Assembly: GCA_963782185.1 (NCBI GenBank)
Contig: CAWAJB010000019.1
Coordinates: 186,001-250,000 of the forward strand
Source: RYN-230 sp963782185
Lineage (GTDB): Bacteria > Actinomycetota > Actinomycetes > Streptosporangiales > Streptosporangiaceae
Reading direction: 5' to 3'
Length of the DNA stretch: 64,000 nt
Below the pieces are notes generated by a model. It was not told where the DNA came from. It made no database searches and was given only the letters and a program-made list of their open reading frames with translations. Both the position numbers and the translations under genes were made by a program. Shown piece by piece: positions 57,241 to 64,000 of the stretch (the stretch's first letter is position 1; each line of letters starts with the position of its first letter).

Positions 57241-58230
57241 ATGCTGGATGTGACCAGGCTCCGCGTGCTCGTCGCGGTAGCCCGGCACGGCTCGGTGACC
57301 GCCGCGGCGCGGGCCCTCAACTACGCGCAGCCCTCGGTGAGCCACCACCTGTCCCGGCTCGAGGCGGAGACCGGGGCGCTGCTGACCCAGCGGGCCGGCC
57401 GCGGGGTGCGGCTGACCGACGCGGGCCGTCTTCTGGCGGAACGGGCCGAGGAGATCCTGGGCCGGCTGGACGCCGCGGAGAACGAGCTCGCCGCCCACGT
57501 CGGACTGCGGGCGGGCCGGGTCCGGCTGGCTGCCTTCCCCTCGGCGCTGAGCACGCTGGTGCCGATCGCCGCGGCCCGGCTCGAGGCGGAGAACCCCGGC
57601 CTGGACCTCACGCTGGCCGAGGCGGAGCCGCCGGAAGCGCTGCGCATGCTCCGGGCCGGCTACGTGGACGTGGCGCTGGTCTTCCGGCATTACCAGGACG
57701 GGGTGACGGCCAGCCCGCCCGGCGATGCTGACGAGGGCACCCGGTCCCGGCTGCTGCTCGACGATCCCATCCACCTGGTGACCCGGGCTCCCGCGGCCGC
57801 CCTGCAAACCCGCGCGGCCGCGGCCGGCCCGGAAACCCGCGCGGCCACGGCCGGCGAGCCGGCGCTGCCGTCCCGGCCGGACCTGGCCGACTATGCGGAC
57901 CACCGGTGGATCGGCGGCTGCGAGCGGTGCCGCAGCTACCTCGTCTGGCAGTGCGAGCTGGCCGGCTTCAGCCCGAAGATCGCGTTCACCACCGACGACT
58001 TCGTCGCGGTCCAGGCCCTCGTCGCGGCGGGCCTGGGGATCACGACGCTGCCGGGCCTCGCACTCCGGGCGGCACGCCACCCGGCTATCCAGGCCGCACC
58101 GCTGCCGGGCTCCCACCGGCAGGTGCTCGCCCTCACTTACGGCGAGGCTCCTGAGCCGCCCGCCGTGGCCCGGCTCCTCGACGTGCTCAGCATGACCGCG
58201 GGCGCCGAACGTCCCCCGGTCCCGGCCTGA
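57241..58230 (+). CDS. LysR-family transcriptional regulator
   Basis: 329 residues from ATG 57241. The N-terminal winged HTH reads LRVLVAVARHGSVTAAARAL, NYAQPSVSHHLSRLEAETGA; the effector domain has VRLAAFPSALSTLVPIAAAR and a later VQALVAAGLGITTLPGLAL. A 20-residue Ala/Arg/Thr duplication (LQTRAAAAGPETRAATAGEP) lengthens the effector domain. Convergent with the acyl-CoA synthetase, so not the usual divergent target layout. Confidence 0.92.
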   Translation: MLDVTRLRVLVAVARHGSVTAAARALNYAQPSVSHHLSRLEAETGALLTQRAGRGVRLTDAGRLLAERAEEILGRLDAAENELAAHVGLRAGRVRLAAFPSALSTLVPIAAARLEAENPGLDLTLAEAEPPEALRMLRAGYVDVALVFRHYQDGVTASPPGDADEGTRSRLLLDDPIHLVTRAPAAALQTRAAAAGPETRAATAGEPALPSRPDLADYADHRWIGGCERCRSYLVWQCELAGFSPKIAFTTDDFVAVQALVAAGLGITTLPGLALRAARHPAIQAAPLPGSHRQVLALTYGEAPEPPAVARLLDVLSMTAGAERPPVPA

Positions 58231-58263
58231 CCCGGGTCTGCGCCCCGGCCAGACGCGGGCCGG

Positions 58264-59811
58264 CTAGATCGAGCGGCCCTGGGCCTGCCAGTAGGGGTCG
58301 CGCAGGCGGCGCTTGAGCAGCTTGCCGCTGGGGTCGCGGGGCATCTGGTCGGTGAAGTCAATCGCCGACGGCCACTTCAGCCGGGCCAGCTTCCCCTCCA
58401 GCGACCCGAGAATTTCCGCGGCCAGGTCGGGGCCCGCGATCCGGCCCGCCGCGGGCTCGATCACGGCCATCACCCGCTCGCCCCACTCCTCGTCCGGGAC
58501 CCCGAACACGGCGACGTCGGCCACCCCGGGATGCATGATGAGTTCCGCCTCGACCTCGGCCGGGTAGATGTTCACCCCGCCTGAAATGATCATGTCTGCC
58601 TTGCGGTCGCACAGGAACAGGTACCCGTCCTCGTCGAGGTAGCCGACGTCGCCCGCGGTGAAGAACCCCCGCAGCCGGTTCGCCTCCGTCTTGGCCGGAT
58701 CACCCTTGTACACGAACTGCGTGGTGCTCATCTTCATGTAGACCGTGCCCGGCATGCCGGGCGGGCATTGCTTGCCGTCGTCGTCGGCGATCATGATCTC
58801 GCTGGTGGGCCAGGGGCGCCCCACCGTGCCCGGGCGGTCCAGCCAGTCCTGCGGGGTGGCGAGGGTGCCGCCCCCCTCGGTGGCGGCGTAGTACTCGTAC
58901 ACCCGCGGCCCCCACCAGTCCAGCATGGCCCGCTTGAGCGGGACCGGGCACGGGGCCGCCGCGTGGATGATCCAGCGCATGGACGACAGGTCGTACCCCC
59001 GCCGGGCCGAGCCGGGCAGGGACAGCATCCGCTTGAACTGCGTGGGCACCATGTGCGTGCTCGTCACCTGGTAGCGCTGCACGTGGTCCAGCGCGGTCTC
59101 GGAGTCCCAGCTGTCCATGTACACGAGGGTGTGGCCCAGGTGAATGGCCGCGCCGCCGAACAAGGTCACCGCGGTGTGGTAGTTCGGCGAGGTGACCAGG
59201 TGCACATTCGGCTGCCCGGGCGGGACGCCGAAAATCTGCAGCAGCGCGGTCGTCAGCTCCGCCGCGTCGTCCGGGTCCATCCCGGCCAGCTCCCGGCGGA
59301 CCCCCTTGGGCCGTCCCGTGGTCCCCGAGGTGTAGTGCATGGCCGACCCCGCCGTGCGGCCCGCGGGCATGGTGTCAGGCTGGCCGGCCAGCAGGTCCGC
59401 GACGGGCATGAAGTCCGTCACGCAGCCGTAGCCGAGCCGGGCGGTGGCGGGCAGCCCGGCCAGGTCCGCGGCGGCGGTCCCGGCCGCCCCGTACCGTTCG
59501 TGCACGATGAACGCTTTGGCCTCGCTGTCGGCCAGGATGTAGGCGATCTCCCGCGGGGTGAAGTGCCAGTTGATCGGGGTGTAGTACCAGCCGCCCTGCA
59601 GCGCGGCCAGGTAGATCTCCAGCGCGGCGCCCCCGTTGGGCAGCAGCACCGTGATGCCGTCGCCGGGCTGCAGCCCCAGCGCCCGGAGCGCGTGCGTGAG
59701 CTGGTTGACCCGGGCGAGCAGCTCGCCCGCCGTGCGCTGGGTGCCGTCCGGCTCAACCAGCGCGGTCCAGGAGGGATCCGCCTCCGCCCGGCGCCAGAAC
59801 GCGAGCGCCAT
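58264..59811 (-). CDS. AMP-forming acyl-CoA synthetase
   Basis: 515 residues, intact, from ATG 59811 behind GAGGTGAGC. Activates a carboxylic acid with ATP and joins it to CoA. Motifs: MHYTSGTTGRPKGV (P-loop), YEYYAATEGGGT, GDVGYLDEDGYLFLCDRKAD, ISGGVNIYPAEVEAEL and the catalytic lysine in RDPSGKLLKRRLRDP. Resembles FadD4-type enzymes. Chain specificity is not deducible. Divergent from the lipoprotein gene across a 16-bp repeat array. Confidence 0.92.
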   Translation of the reverse strand: MALAFWRRAEADPSWTALVEPDGTQRTAGELLARVNQLTHALRALGLQPGDGITVLLPNGGAALEIYLAALQGGWYYTPINWHFTPREIAYILADSEAKAFIVHERYGAAGTAAADLAGLPATARLGYGCVTDFMPVADLLAGQPDTMPAGRTAGSAMHYTSGTTGRPKGVRRELAGMDPDDAAELTTALLQIFGVPPGQPNVHLVTSPNYHTAVTLFGGAAIHLGHTLVYMDSWDSETALDHVQRYQVTSTHMVPTQFKRMLSLPGSARRGYDLSSMRWIIHAAAPCPVPLKRAMLDWWGPRVYEYYAATEGGGTLATPQDWLDRPGTVGRPWPTSEIMIADDDGKQCPPGMPGTVYMKMSTTQFVYKGDPAKTEANRLRGFFTAGDVGYLDEDGYLFLCDRKADMIISGGVNIYPAEVEAELIMHPGVADVAVFGVPDEEWGERVMAVIEPAAGRIAGPDLAAEILGSLEGKLARLKWPSAIDFTDQMPRDPSGKLLKRRLRDPYWQAQGRSI

Positions 59812-59912
59812 CGCTCACCTCCTCGGGAAACTACCCATGAGTAGATCATGACTGGCGGCATTCGCCCATGCCCTGCAGGGCTTGGCCGCCGGGCCGTACG
59901 GTACAAGTTGAT

Positions 59913-59988
59913 CCGATGGCCGGTTGACCCGATGGCCGGTTGAACCGATGGCCGGTTGACCCGATGGCCGGTTGACCCGATGGCCGGG
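59913..59988. repeat. Array of five 16-bp direct repeats in a divergent promoter region
   Basis: CCGATGGCCGGTTGAC recurs at 59913, 59929, 59945, 59961 and 59977 with exact 16-bp period (third unit AACC variant; last unit partial). Between the minus-strand acyl-CoA synthetase and the plus-strand lipoprotein. No spacers, so not CRISPR; a slippage-prone minisatellite or a multi-site operator. Confidence 0.85.
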
Positions 59989-60001
59989 ACGAGAGGCAGG
60001 C

Positions 60002-60553
60002 ATGAAGCGGACGCTGGCGCGCGGCGGCCGGGCGGCTGCGGCGATCGCAGCCGGGGCGATGCTGGCCGGATGCCATTTCGCGGTCGTCCCGCCCAAGAAC
60101 CACGCCGCCAGCGCCTCGCTCCGCAACCCGTACGGGTACCGGCTGGCCGATGCGCCCGCGCTGCTGACCCAGTGCGCGGTGGACACGGCCGGCCTGCGCC
60201 CGGGCCCGGGCCTGGACTGGTTCAGCGACGGCAAGGTCACGATCAACACCACCAACGCGGACAACTTCAGCGGCTGGTGGCGCGCGCACGACAAGCCGGG
60301 ACCCTACCCGCAGACGTTCGTCATCGGCGGCCGCCGGACCCACTACCTCGTCTTCGGCACCCCCTGGGTGAAGCGCGGCAGCCTGTGGGTGCCCGCGCGC
60401 ACCGGCAGCACGGCGCTCGATTACTCCCTGATCGCCTGGACGAACTGGACCGCGGTCCACGGGAAGCTGCCTCCCGCGGTCTGCGGGACGGGGCTGGCGG
60501 CGAGACAGCTGCAGACGCAGATTTTCGGGAACGGGACCCCTAACCCCTGGTGA
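60002..60553 (+). CDS. Putative lipoprotein
   Basis: 183 residues from ATG 60002 behind GAGAGGCAGGC. The signal peptide ends in the lipobox MLAGC (Cys 24), so the protein is acylated and held on the outer face of the membrane. Mature part: YGYRLADAPALLTQCAVDTA, FSDGKVTINTTNADNFSGWW, YLVFGTPWVKRGSLWVPART, LPPAVCGTGL, with two further Cys that may pair. No family recognised. Confidence 0.7.
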   Translation: MKRTLARGGRAAAAIAAGAMLAGCHFAVVPPKNHAASASLRNPYGYRLADAPALLTQCAVDTAGLRPGPGLDWFSDGKVTINTTNADNFSGWWRAHDKPGPYPQTFVIGGRRTHYLVFGTPWVKRGSLWVPARTGSTALDYSLIAWTNWTAVHGKLPPAVCGTGLAARQLQTQIFGNGTPNPW

Positions 60554-60700
60554 CCCCTGGTGACCCGGCAGCTTCACCAGACAGATAACGGTCTGATCGC
60601 CGCATGCCACGGCCGGCCAGGACTCGCCCGGTAGGGTGCTGCCAGGTGAGCCGGGAAGACTGGTCGGCACTCTGCCCGCCTGCCCGGAAGGACACCGCCG

Positions 60701-62239
60701 GTGCCCGTGGCCCTCCAGCTGCTGATCTTCTGCCTCGCCGCGGCGGTCAGCCTGGCCACCAGTTATCTCCTGGTCACCAGGCTGGAGCGGATCGGCGAGC
60801 GGCTGGGGCTGTCGGAGGCGCTGCTCGGCATGGTGGCCGCGCTGGCCGCGGACGCCCCGGAGATCACCTCGGCGGCCACCGCGCTGGCGCAGCATCAGCA
60901 GAAGGTCGGCGCGGGCGTCATCATCGGCTCGAACGTGTTCAACCTGGCGGCGCTGCTGGGGCTGGGCGGGGTCGTGGCGGGCAGCATCGCCCTGCACCGC
61001 AGGGTCGTCGCCCTCAGCGGGGTCATCGCCCTGTGGGTCGCGGTGGTCTGCCTGGTCACCACCACCGGCACCATCCCGCCTGCGGCCGGCCTGGTCGCCG
61101 TCCTGGCCGTCCTCGTGCCGTACCTGATCTTGCTCGGCGCGGGAGCCGGCCGGCTGCACCGCGTGCCGGTGGCGCGCCGCTGGGAACCCTGGCTGACCGT
61201 GGCGATCTTCGAGGAGGAACAGGAACTCGAGGAGATCATCCACCCGCCGCACGGCCGGCTCCGGGACGTGCTGCTGGCCGCGGCCGCGCTGGTCGTGGTC
61301 GTCGCGGCCAGCGTGGTCATGGAGCGGTCCGGCACGTCGATCGGGACGCATTTCGGGGTACCGCAGATCATCACCGGCGGCGTGGTGCTGGCCGCGGTGA
61401 CCAGCCTGCCGAACGCGGTCGCGGCCGTGTACCTGGCCGCGCGCGGGCGCGGCGCCGCCATGCTCAGCACCACGCTGAACAGCAACGCGCTCAACGTCAC
61501 CGCCGGGCTGCTGCTGCCCGCGACGATCACCGGGCTGGGCGCGCCGTCAGTTCACGCGGTGCTCATCGCCGTCTGGTACCTGGCCCTGACCGCCGCCGCG
61601 CTCGGCTTCGCCTTCCGGGACGGCGGGGTGCGCCGGGCCACGGGGGCCTTCATCATCGGGTCCTACCTGGTCTTCCTCGGGTCTTTGCTGGCCACCGCAC
61701 ATTCAGCCGCTCCCGGGCCCGGGCTCACCGTGCTCCCGCTGCTGGTCACCACCCTGGCCGCGCTGGCCGGGCTGGCCCGGCGCCCTGACCGGCGTGGCGG
61801 GGCGGCCGGGGCAGGGCGGCGCGGCGGCCGGGCGCGGCCGGTTGGCCGGGCAGGGCGGCCAGGTGGCGGGGCGCGGCCGGTTGCCGGGGCGGGCGGCCAG
61901 GTGGCGGGGCGCGGCCGGTTGGCCGGGCGGGCGGCCAGGTGGCGGGGCGCGGCCGGTTGGCCGGGCGGGGCGGCCGGTGGCGTGGGCGCGGCCGGTGGCC
62001 GGGCGGAGCGGCCAGGTGGCGGGCGCGGCCGGTTGGCCGGGCGGGGCGGCGGGCGGGCCGGGCGGGGTTGGGGCCGGGCCAGCGCGGTCAGCCGGGGGAC
62101 GACCCGCCCGCCGGGGCCAGCACGACCTCGGACGAGAGCAGGTCGTAGGCGTCCAGATCGACCTCGCCGAGCGGGTCGGACGACGCGCCGAGGGCCACCG
62201 CGTGCCGCAGCGCGTCCGGCCACGGCCAGCCCTGCGTGA
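60701..62239 (+). CDS. Sodium/calcium-exchanger-like membrane protein (CaCA) with GR-rich tail
   Basis: GTG 60701 follows GGAAGGACACC. About ten helices with two inverted alpha repeats: AADAPEITSAATALAQ...GSNVFNLAALLG and AAVTSLPNAVAAVYLAARG...LNSNALNVTAGLL; an acidic cytoplasmic loop (EEEQELEEIIHPPHG) lies between. This is the CaCA layout for Ca2+/H+ or Ca2+/Na+ antiport, although GTSLPE-type motifs are altered, so ion choice is open. The membrane part ends near residue 360 (61785). The remaining 150 residues are Gly/Arg repeats over a GC-rich array, reaching 62239 antisense to the PfkB gene, so the native stop may be earlier. Confidence 0.8.
   Translation: MPVALQLLIFCLAAAVSLATSYLLVTRLERIGERLGLSEALLGMVAALAADAPEITSAATALAQHQQKVGAGVIIGSNVFNLAALLGLGGVVAGSIALHRRVVALSGVIALWVAVVCLVTTTGTIPPAAGLVAVLAVLVPYLILLGAGAGRLHRVPVARRWEPWLTVAIFEEEQELEEIIHPPHGRLRDVLLAAAALVVVVAASVVMERSGTSIGTHFGVPQIITGGVVLAAVTSLPNAVAAVYLAARGRGAAMLSTTLNSNALNVTAGLLLPATITGLGAPSVHAVLIAVWYLALTAAALGFAFRDGGVRRATGAFIIGSYLVFLGSLLATAHSAAPGPGLTVLPLLVTTLAALAGLARRPDRRGGAAGAGRRGGRARPVGRAGRPGGGARPVAGAGGQVAGRGRLAGRAARWRGAAGWPGGAAGGVGAAGGRAERPGGGRGRLAGRGGGRAGRGWGRASAVSRGTTRPPGPARPRTRAGRRRPDRPRRAGRTTRRGPPRAAARPATASPA
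61790..62080. repeat. GC-rich degenerate minisatellite
   Basis: Repeated GGCCAGGTGGCGGGGCGCGG and CCGGTTGGCCGGGCGGG words with a period of roughly 30-40 bp, irregular. Over 85% G+C by eye. Encodes the Gly/Arg tail of the antiporter frame and abuts the 3' end of the PfkB gene. Confidence 0.7.
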
Positions 62240-63002
62240 CGGCCGGGAGCAGCCCGGCCACCACGGCCTCGGCGGACAGCGACAGGCCCGGGTATTCCTC
62301 CAGCTCGGCCAGCCACTGCCCGCCCGGCCCGGGGGCAACGGCGGCCAGGAGGGCCGTGCCGGACAGCATGGCCGCGGCCCGCGAACCCCGGGCCACCAGG
62401 GCGGCCGGCCTTACGGATACCCCGGCCCCGGGCACCCCGGCCGTCGACGCGATCACCACCAGGGCCGGATGCCGGTCCAGGCTGCGCCACAGGGCCGGGC
62501 CGCCGGCATGGACGATCGCGGGTACCGAGGCCTCCGCCGCGTAGCTGGCCAGGGACGCGTAGATGTCCGTGGGCATGCCGGACGGGAGCCCGCCGCTCAG
62601 TACCACGGCGTCCGCGCCGGGCAGAAGCTTGCGGAATTCGGCGGCGAACCGTCCGAGTTCCTCCGTGGTGATGAACGGTGCGGGCTCGCTCAGGCGGGTG
62701 CTCTGCTCCCGCGCCTCGTCCAGCACCTCGATCACGCGCCGCGATTCACGGCCGATCGTGGTGAAGGCCGTGGCCACACCCCCGCGGGCCAGGTCAGCCT
62801 CGATCAGTCTCCCGGCGCCCCCGCCGGCGAAGCCTGCCACCAGCACGTCCTCGCCCAGGCCGGCCAGAACCCGCGCCACCGCCAGGCTCCCGCCACCCGC
62901 CCGGCACGTCATCCTGCTGATGTGGTTCGGGGCGCCCCAGGCGATCTCCTCCGCCTCGTAGCTGACGTTCACCGTGGCGTTCAGGGCGACGGTGAGGATC
63001 AC
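62088..63002 (-). CDS. PfkB-family protein with degenerate kinase motifs
   Basis: 304 residues from GTG 63002, overlapping the upstream stop (GTGA). Ribokinase-like fold: ILTVALNATVNVSYEAEE, ISRMTCRAGGGSLAVARVLA, VLVAGFAGGGAGRLIEADL, AVVLSGGLPSGMPTDIYASL. In active hexose-phosphate kinases the start reads LNPAxD and the C-terminal signature GAGD; here they read LNATVN and LSAEAVVAGLL, so both the sugar-binding Asp and the catalytic Asp with its anion hole are changed. A lost or altered activity is likely. Operon with the flavodoxin-like gene. Confidence 0.78.
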   Translation of the reverse strand: MILTVALNATVNVSYEAEEIAWGAPNHISRMTCRAGGGSLAVARVLAGLGEDVLVAGFAGGGAGRLIEADLARGGVATAFTTIGRESRRVIEVLDEAREQSTRLSEPAPFITTEELGRFAAEFRKLLPGADAVVLSGGLPSGMPTDIYASLASYAAEASVPAIVHAGGPALWRSLDRHPALVVIASTAGVPGAGVSVRPAALVARGSRAAAMLSGTALLAAVAPGPGGQWLAELEEYPGLSLSAEAVVAGLLPAVTQGWPWPDALRHAVALGASSDPLGEVDLDAYDLLSSEVVLAPAGGSSPG

Positions 63003-63451
63003 GAGACCAGCCCCGCGGCGACGGTGGCGCCCAGCTCCCAGCACGCCTCCAGGTCGCCGGACCCGACGTCCCCCACGACTGTGACCGGCGGCCGGGCACG
63101 GTGCCACCGCAGCCCGGTCGTGATGGCCTCCACCGCCCGCACCGCGCCCCCGGTGTCGTTGTTGCCGTGCACGTACAGGCCATAGTGCCTGCGCTGGGTC
63201 GCGTCGAGGCACGGGTAGTAGATCCCGTCGAAGAAGTGCTTGAGCGCCCCGGACATGTAGCCGATATTGGCCGGCGTGCCCAGCAAATAACCGTCCGCGC
63301 TCAGCACGTCGACGGCGGATGCGGTCAGCGCGGGCCTGATCACGACCTCGACGCCCTCGATCTCGTCGGTCCCCGCCCCGGCCACCACCGCCTCCAGCAT
63401 CGCCTGCATGGACGGTGAGGAGGTGTGGTGGACGATCAGCAGCCGGGCCAT
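62999..63451 (-). CDS. Flavodoxin-like NAD(P)H-dependent FMN reductase family protein
   Basis: 150 residues from ATG 63451. LLIVHHTSSPSMQAMLEAVV is the phosphate-binding start of a flavodoxin fold; DGYLLGTPANIGYMSGALKH then FFDGIYYPC forms the FMN ring contact region. GNNDTGGAVRAVEAITTGL follows. Stop overlaps the PfkB-like GTG. Probably a quinone or FMN-linked reductase; partner unknown. Confidence 0.85.
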   Translation of the reverse strand: MARLLIVHHTSSPSMQAMLEAVVAGAGTDEIEGVEVVIRPALTASAVDVLSADGYLLGTPANIGYMSGALKHFFDGIYYPCLDATQRRHYGLYVHGNNDTGGAVRAVEAITTGLRWHRARPPVTVVGDVGSGDLEACWELGATVAAGLVS

Positions 63452-63552
63452 CGCCCTCGGACAATCGCGCTAGCCGGCCCATGATCTGGCACCTGGCGAG
63501 TGTACGCCCGGATGCTTCTCGCGGCCGGGGCCGCATCCCCTACCCTGGCGCC

Positions 63553-63936
63553 ATGCGCTCTGCTGGTGCGGCCCTCACGGACTTCTGCTGTGTGCTGCTC
63601 TTTGTCGTGATCGGCCGGGCCAACCACCACGATGGCGGCGCCCTGGCCGGGCTCTGGGACACGTTCTGGCCGTTCGCCGCCGGAGCCGTGGCGGGGATGG
63701 CGGTGACGCGGTTCTGGCGGCAGCCCACCGCGCTGGTGCCGACCGGCGTCGGCGTGTGGCTCGGTACCGTCGCTGTCGGCATGGTGCTGCGGGTCCTCGC
63801 GGGCCAGGGCACCGCGTTCGCGTTCATCCTGGTCGCACTGGCTTTCCTCGGCCTGTTCCAGCTGGGCTGGCGGCTCGTGTGGCGGTGGGCGGCCCCGAAG
63901 CTTCTGACAGGTGACGCTAACGTTCGCAATCGCTAA
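63553..63936 (+). CDS. DUF3054 membrane protein
   Basis: 127 residues from ATG 63553. Four helices: LTDFCCVLLFVVIGRANHH, FAAGAVAGMAVTRFW, GVGVWLGTVAVGMVLRVLAG, TAFAFILVALAFLGLFQLGW. FVVIGRANHH is the hallmark of DUF3054. Function unknown; widespread in actinobacteria. Its last codons overlap the operator-like palindrome. Confidence 0.88.
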   Translation: MRSAGAALTDFCCVLLFVVIGRANHHDGGALAGLWDTFWPFAAGAVAGMAVTRFWRQPTALVPTGVGVWLGTVAVGMVLRVLAGQGTAFAFILVALAFLGLFQLGWRLVWRWAAPKLLTGDANVRNR

Positions 63937-63944
63937 CGTTAGCG
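63915..63944 (+). promoter_or_regulatory. Palindromic operator with an extra half-site
   Basis: CGCTAACGTTAGCG at 63931-63944 is a perfect 14-bp palindrome; CGCTAACGTT also occurs at 63915-63924, 16 bp earlier. The centre AACGTT is typical of LacI- or TetR-type operators. It overlaps the DUF3054 3' end and lies 3 bp before a new GTG start. Confidence 0.6.
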
Positions 63945-63947
63945 CTT

Positions 63948-64000
63948 GTGGTCATTATGCCGCCGCGGCCGGGCGCCTGGCGTGAGCAGGACGAGGTGGC
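63948..64000 (+). CDS. Start of a gene cut by the window end
   Basis: GTG 63948 or ATG 63957 opens MPPRPGAWREQDEV to the window edge. With a palindrome immediately upstream it may be an autoregulated repressor, but too little is visible to name a family. Confidence 0.35.
   Translation, partial: MVIMPPRPGAWREQDEV

Noticed and set aside
59913..59988. CRISPR array
   Set aside because: Repeats are 16 bp, contiguous and without spacers; no cas genes nearby.
1..64000. tRNA or rRNA genes
   Set aside because: No cloverleaf with a GGTTCGAATCC-type arm and no rRNA-like stretch was noticed.

Overview
The window is chromosomal DNA from a high-GC actinobacterium. GC looks like about 70% or more outside 12.3-24.9 kb (judged by eye). 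GTG starts are common and neighbouring genes often overlap by 1-4 bases (ATGA, GTGA). There is a maleylpyruvate-isomerase/DinB-like gene of the mycothiol-linked type, a DUF3054 gene and a peptide-hydroxylase (HExxH family) relative. A Streptosporangiales-like origin is a guess from gene content only.

0-24.9 kb is an exopolysaccharide locus. On the plus strand it has a CapD/WbpM-type sugar dehydratase, a convergent low-molecular-weight tyrosine phosphatase, a Wzc-type chain-length regulator fused to a tyrosine kinase, a WecA-like lipid-carrier sugar-phosphate transferase, glycosyltransferases, an SDR epimerase, a heparinase-like protein, a bi-domain oxidoreductase and a methyltransferase. From about 12.3 kb GC drops and more glycosyltransferases follow. 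The middle holds a 544-residue winged-helix protein of mobile type, a decayed IS1380 transposase and an IS701-family element with inverted ends. On the minus strand a block reads flippase (Wzx), methyltransferase, polymerase (Wzy), glycosyltransferase, back toward the insertion sequences. Together this is a complete Wzx/Wzy-dependent capsule or EPS pathway.

24.9-41.5 kb is built around potassium uptake. After two related secreted proteins and a HAD phosphatase come a 29-residue membrane peptide, kdpF, kdpA, kdpB, kdpC and an orphan KdpE-like regulator, and further on kdpD-kdpE. Between the two kdp halves, on the opposite strand, lies a three-gene set resembling the WxL cell-wall loci of Firmicutes (DUF916-type membrane protein, large repeat protein, small protein). 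The same 75-bp element precedes both kdpFABC and kdpDE and carries CGCATG repeats spaced exactly 11 bp, a strong candidate KdpE operator.

41.5-64 kb is a mixed housekeeping and accessory region. It includes an HExxH-family peptide-modifying protein with an altered motif (QEAQH) and a precursor-like tail, DUF402, cyclodeaminase, Lrp regulator, agmatinase, a two-component system next to an MMPL exporter, three zinc-ribbon membrane proteins with 5-residue repeat linkers, a LysR regulator, an acyl-CoA synthetase, a lipoprotein, a CaCA-type antiporter, a PfkB-like protein lacking the kinase signature, a flavodoxin-like protein, DUF3054 and the start of one more gene behind a perfect palindrome.

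Many otherwise well-conserved genes contain single-base frameshifts, mostly one extra base. This looks more like residual sequencing error than decay, so joined coordinates are given and each break is described.
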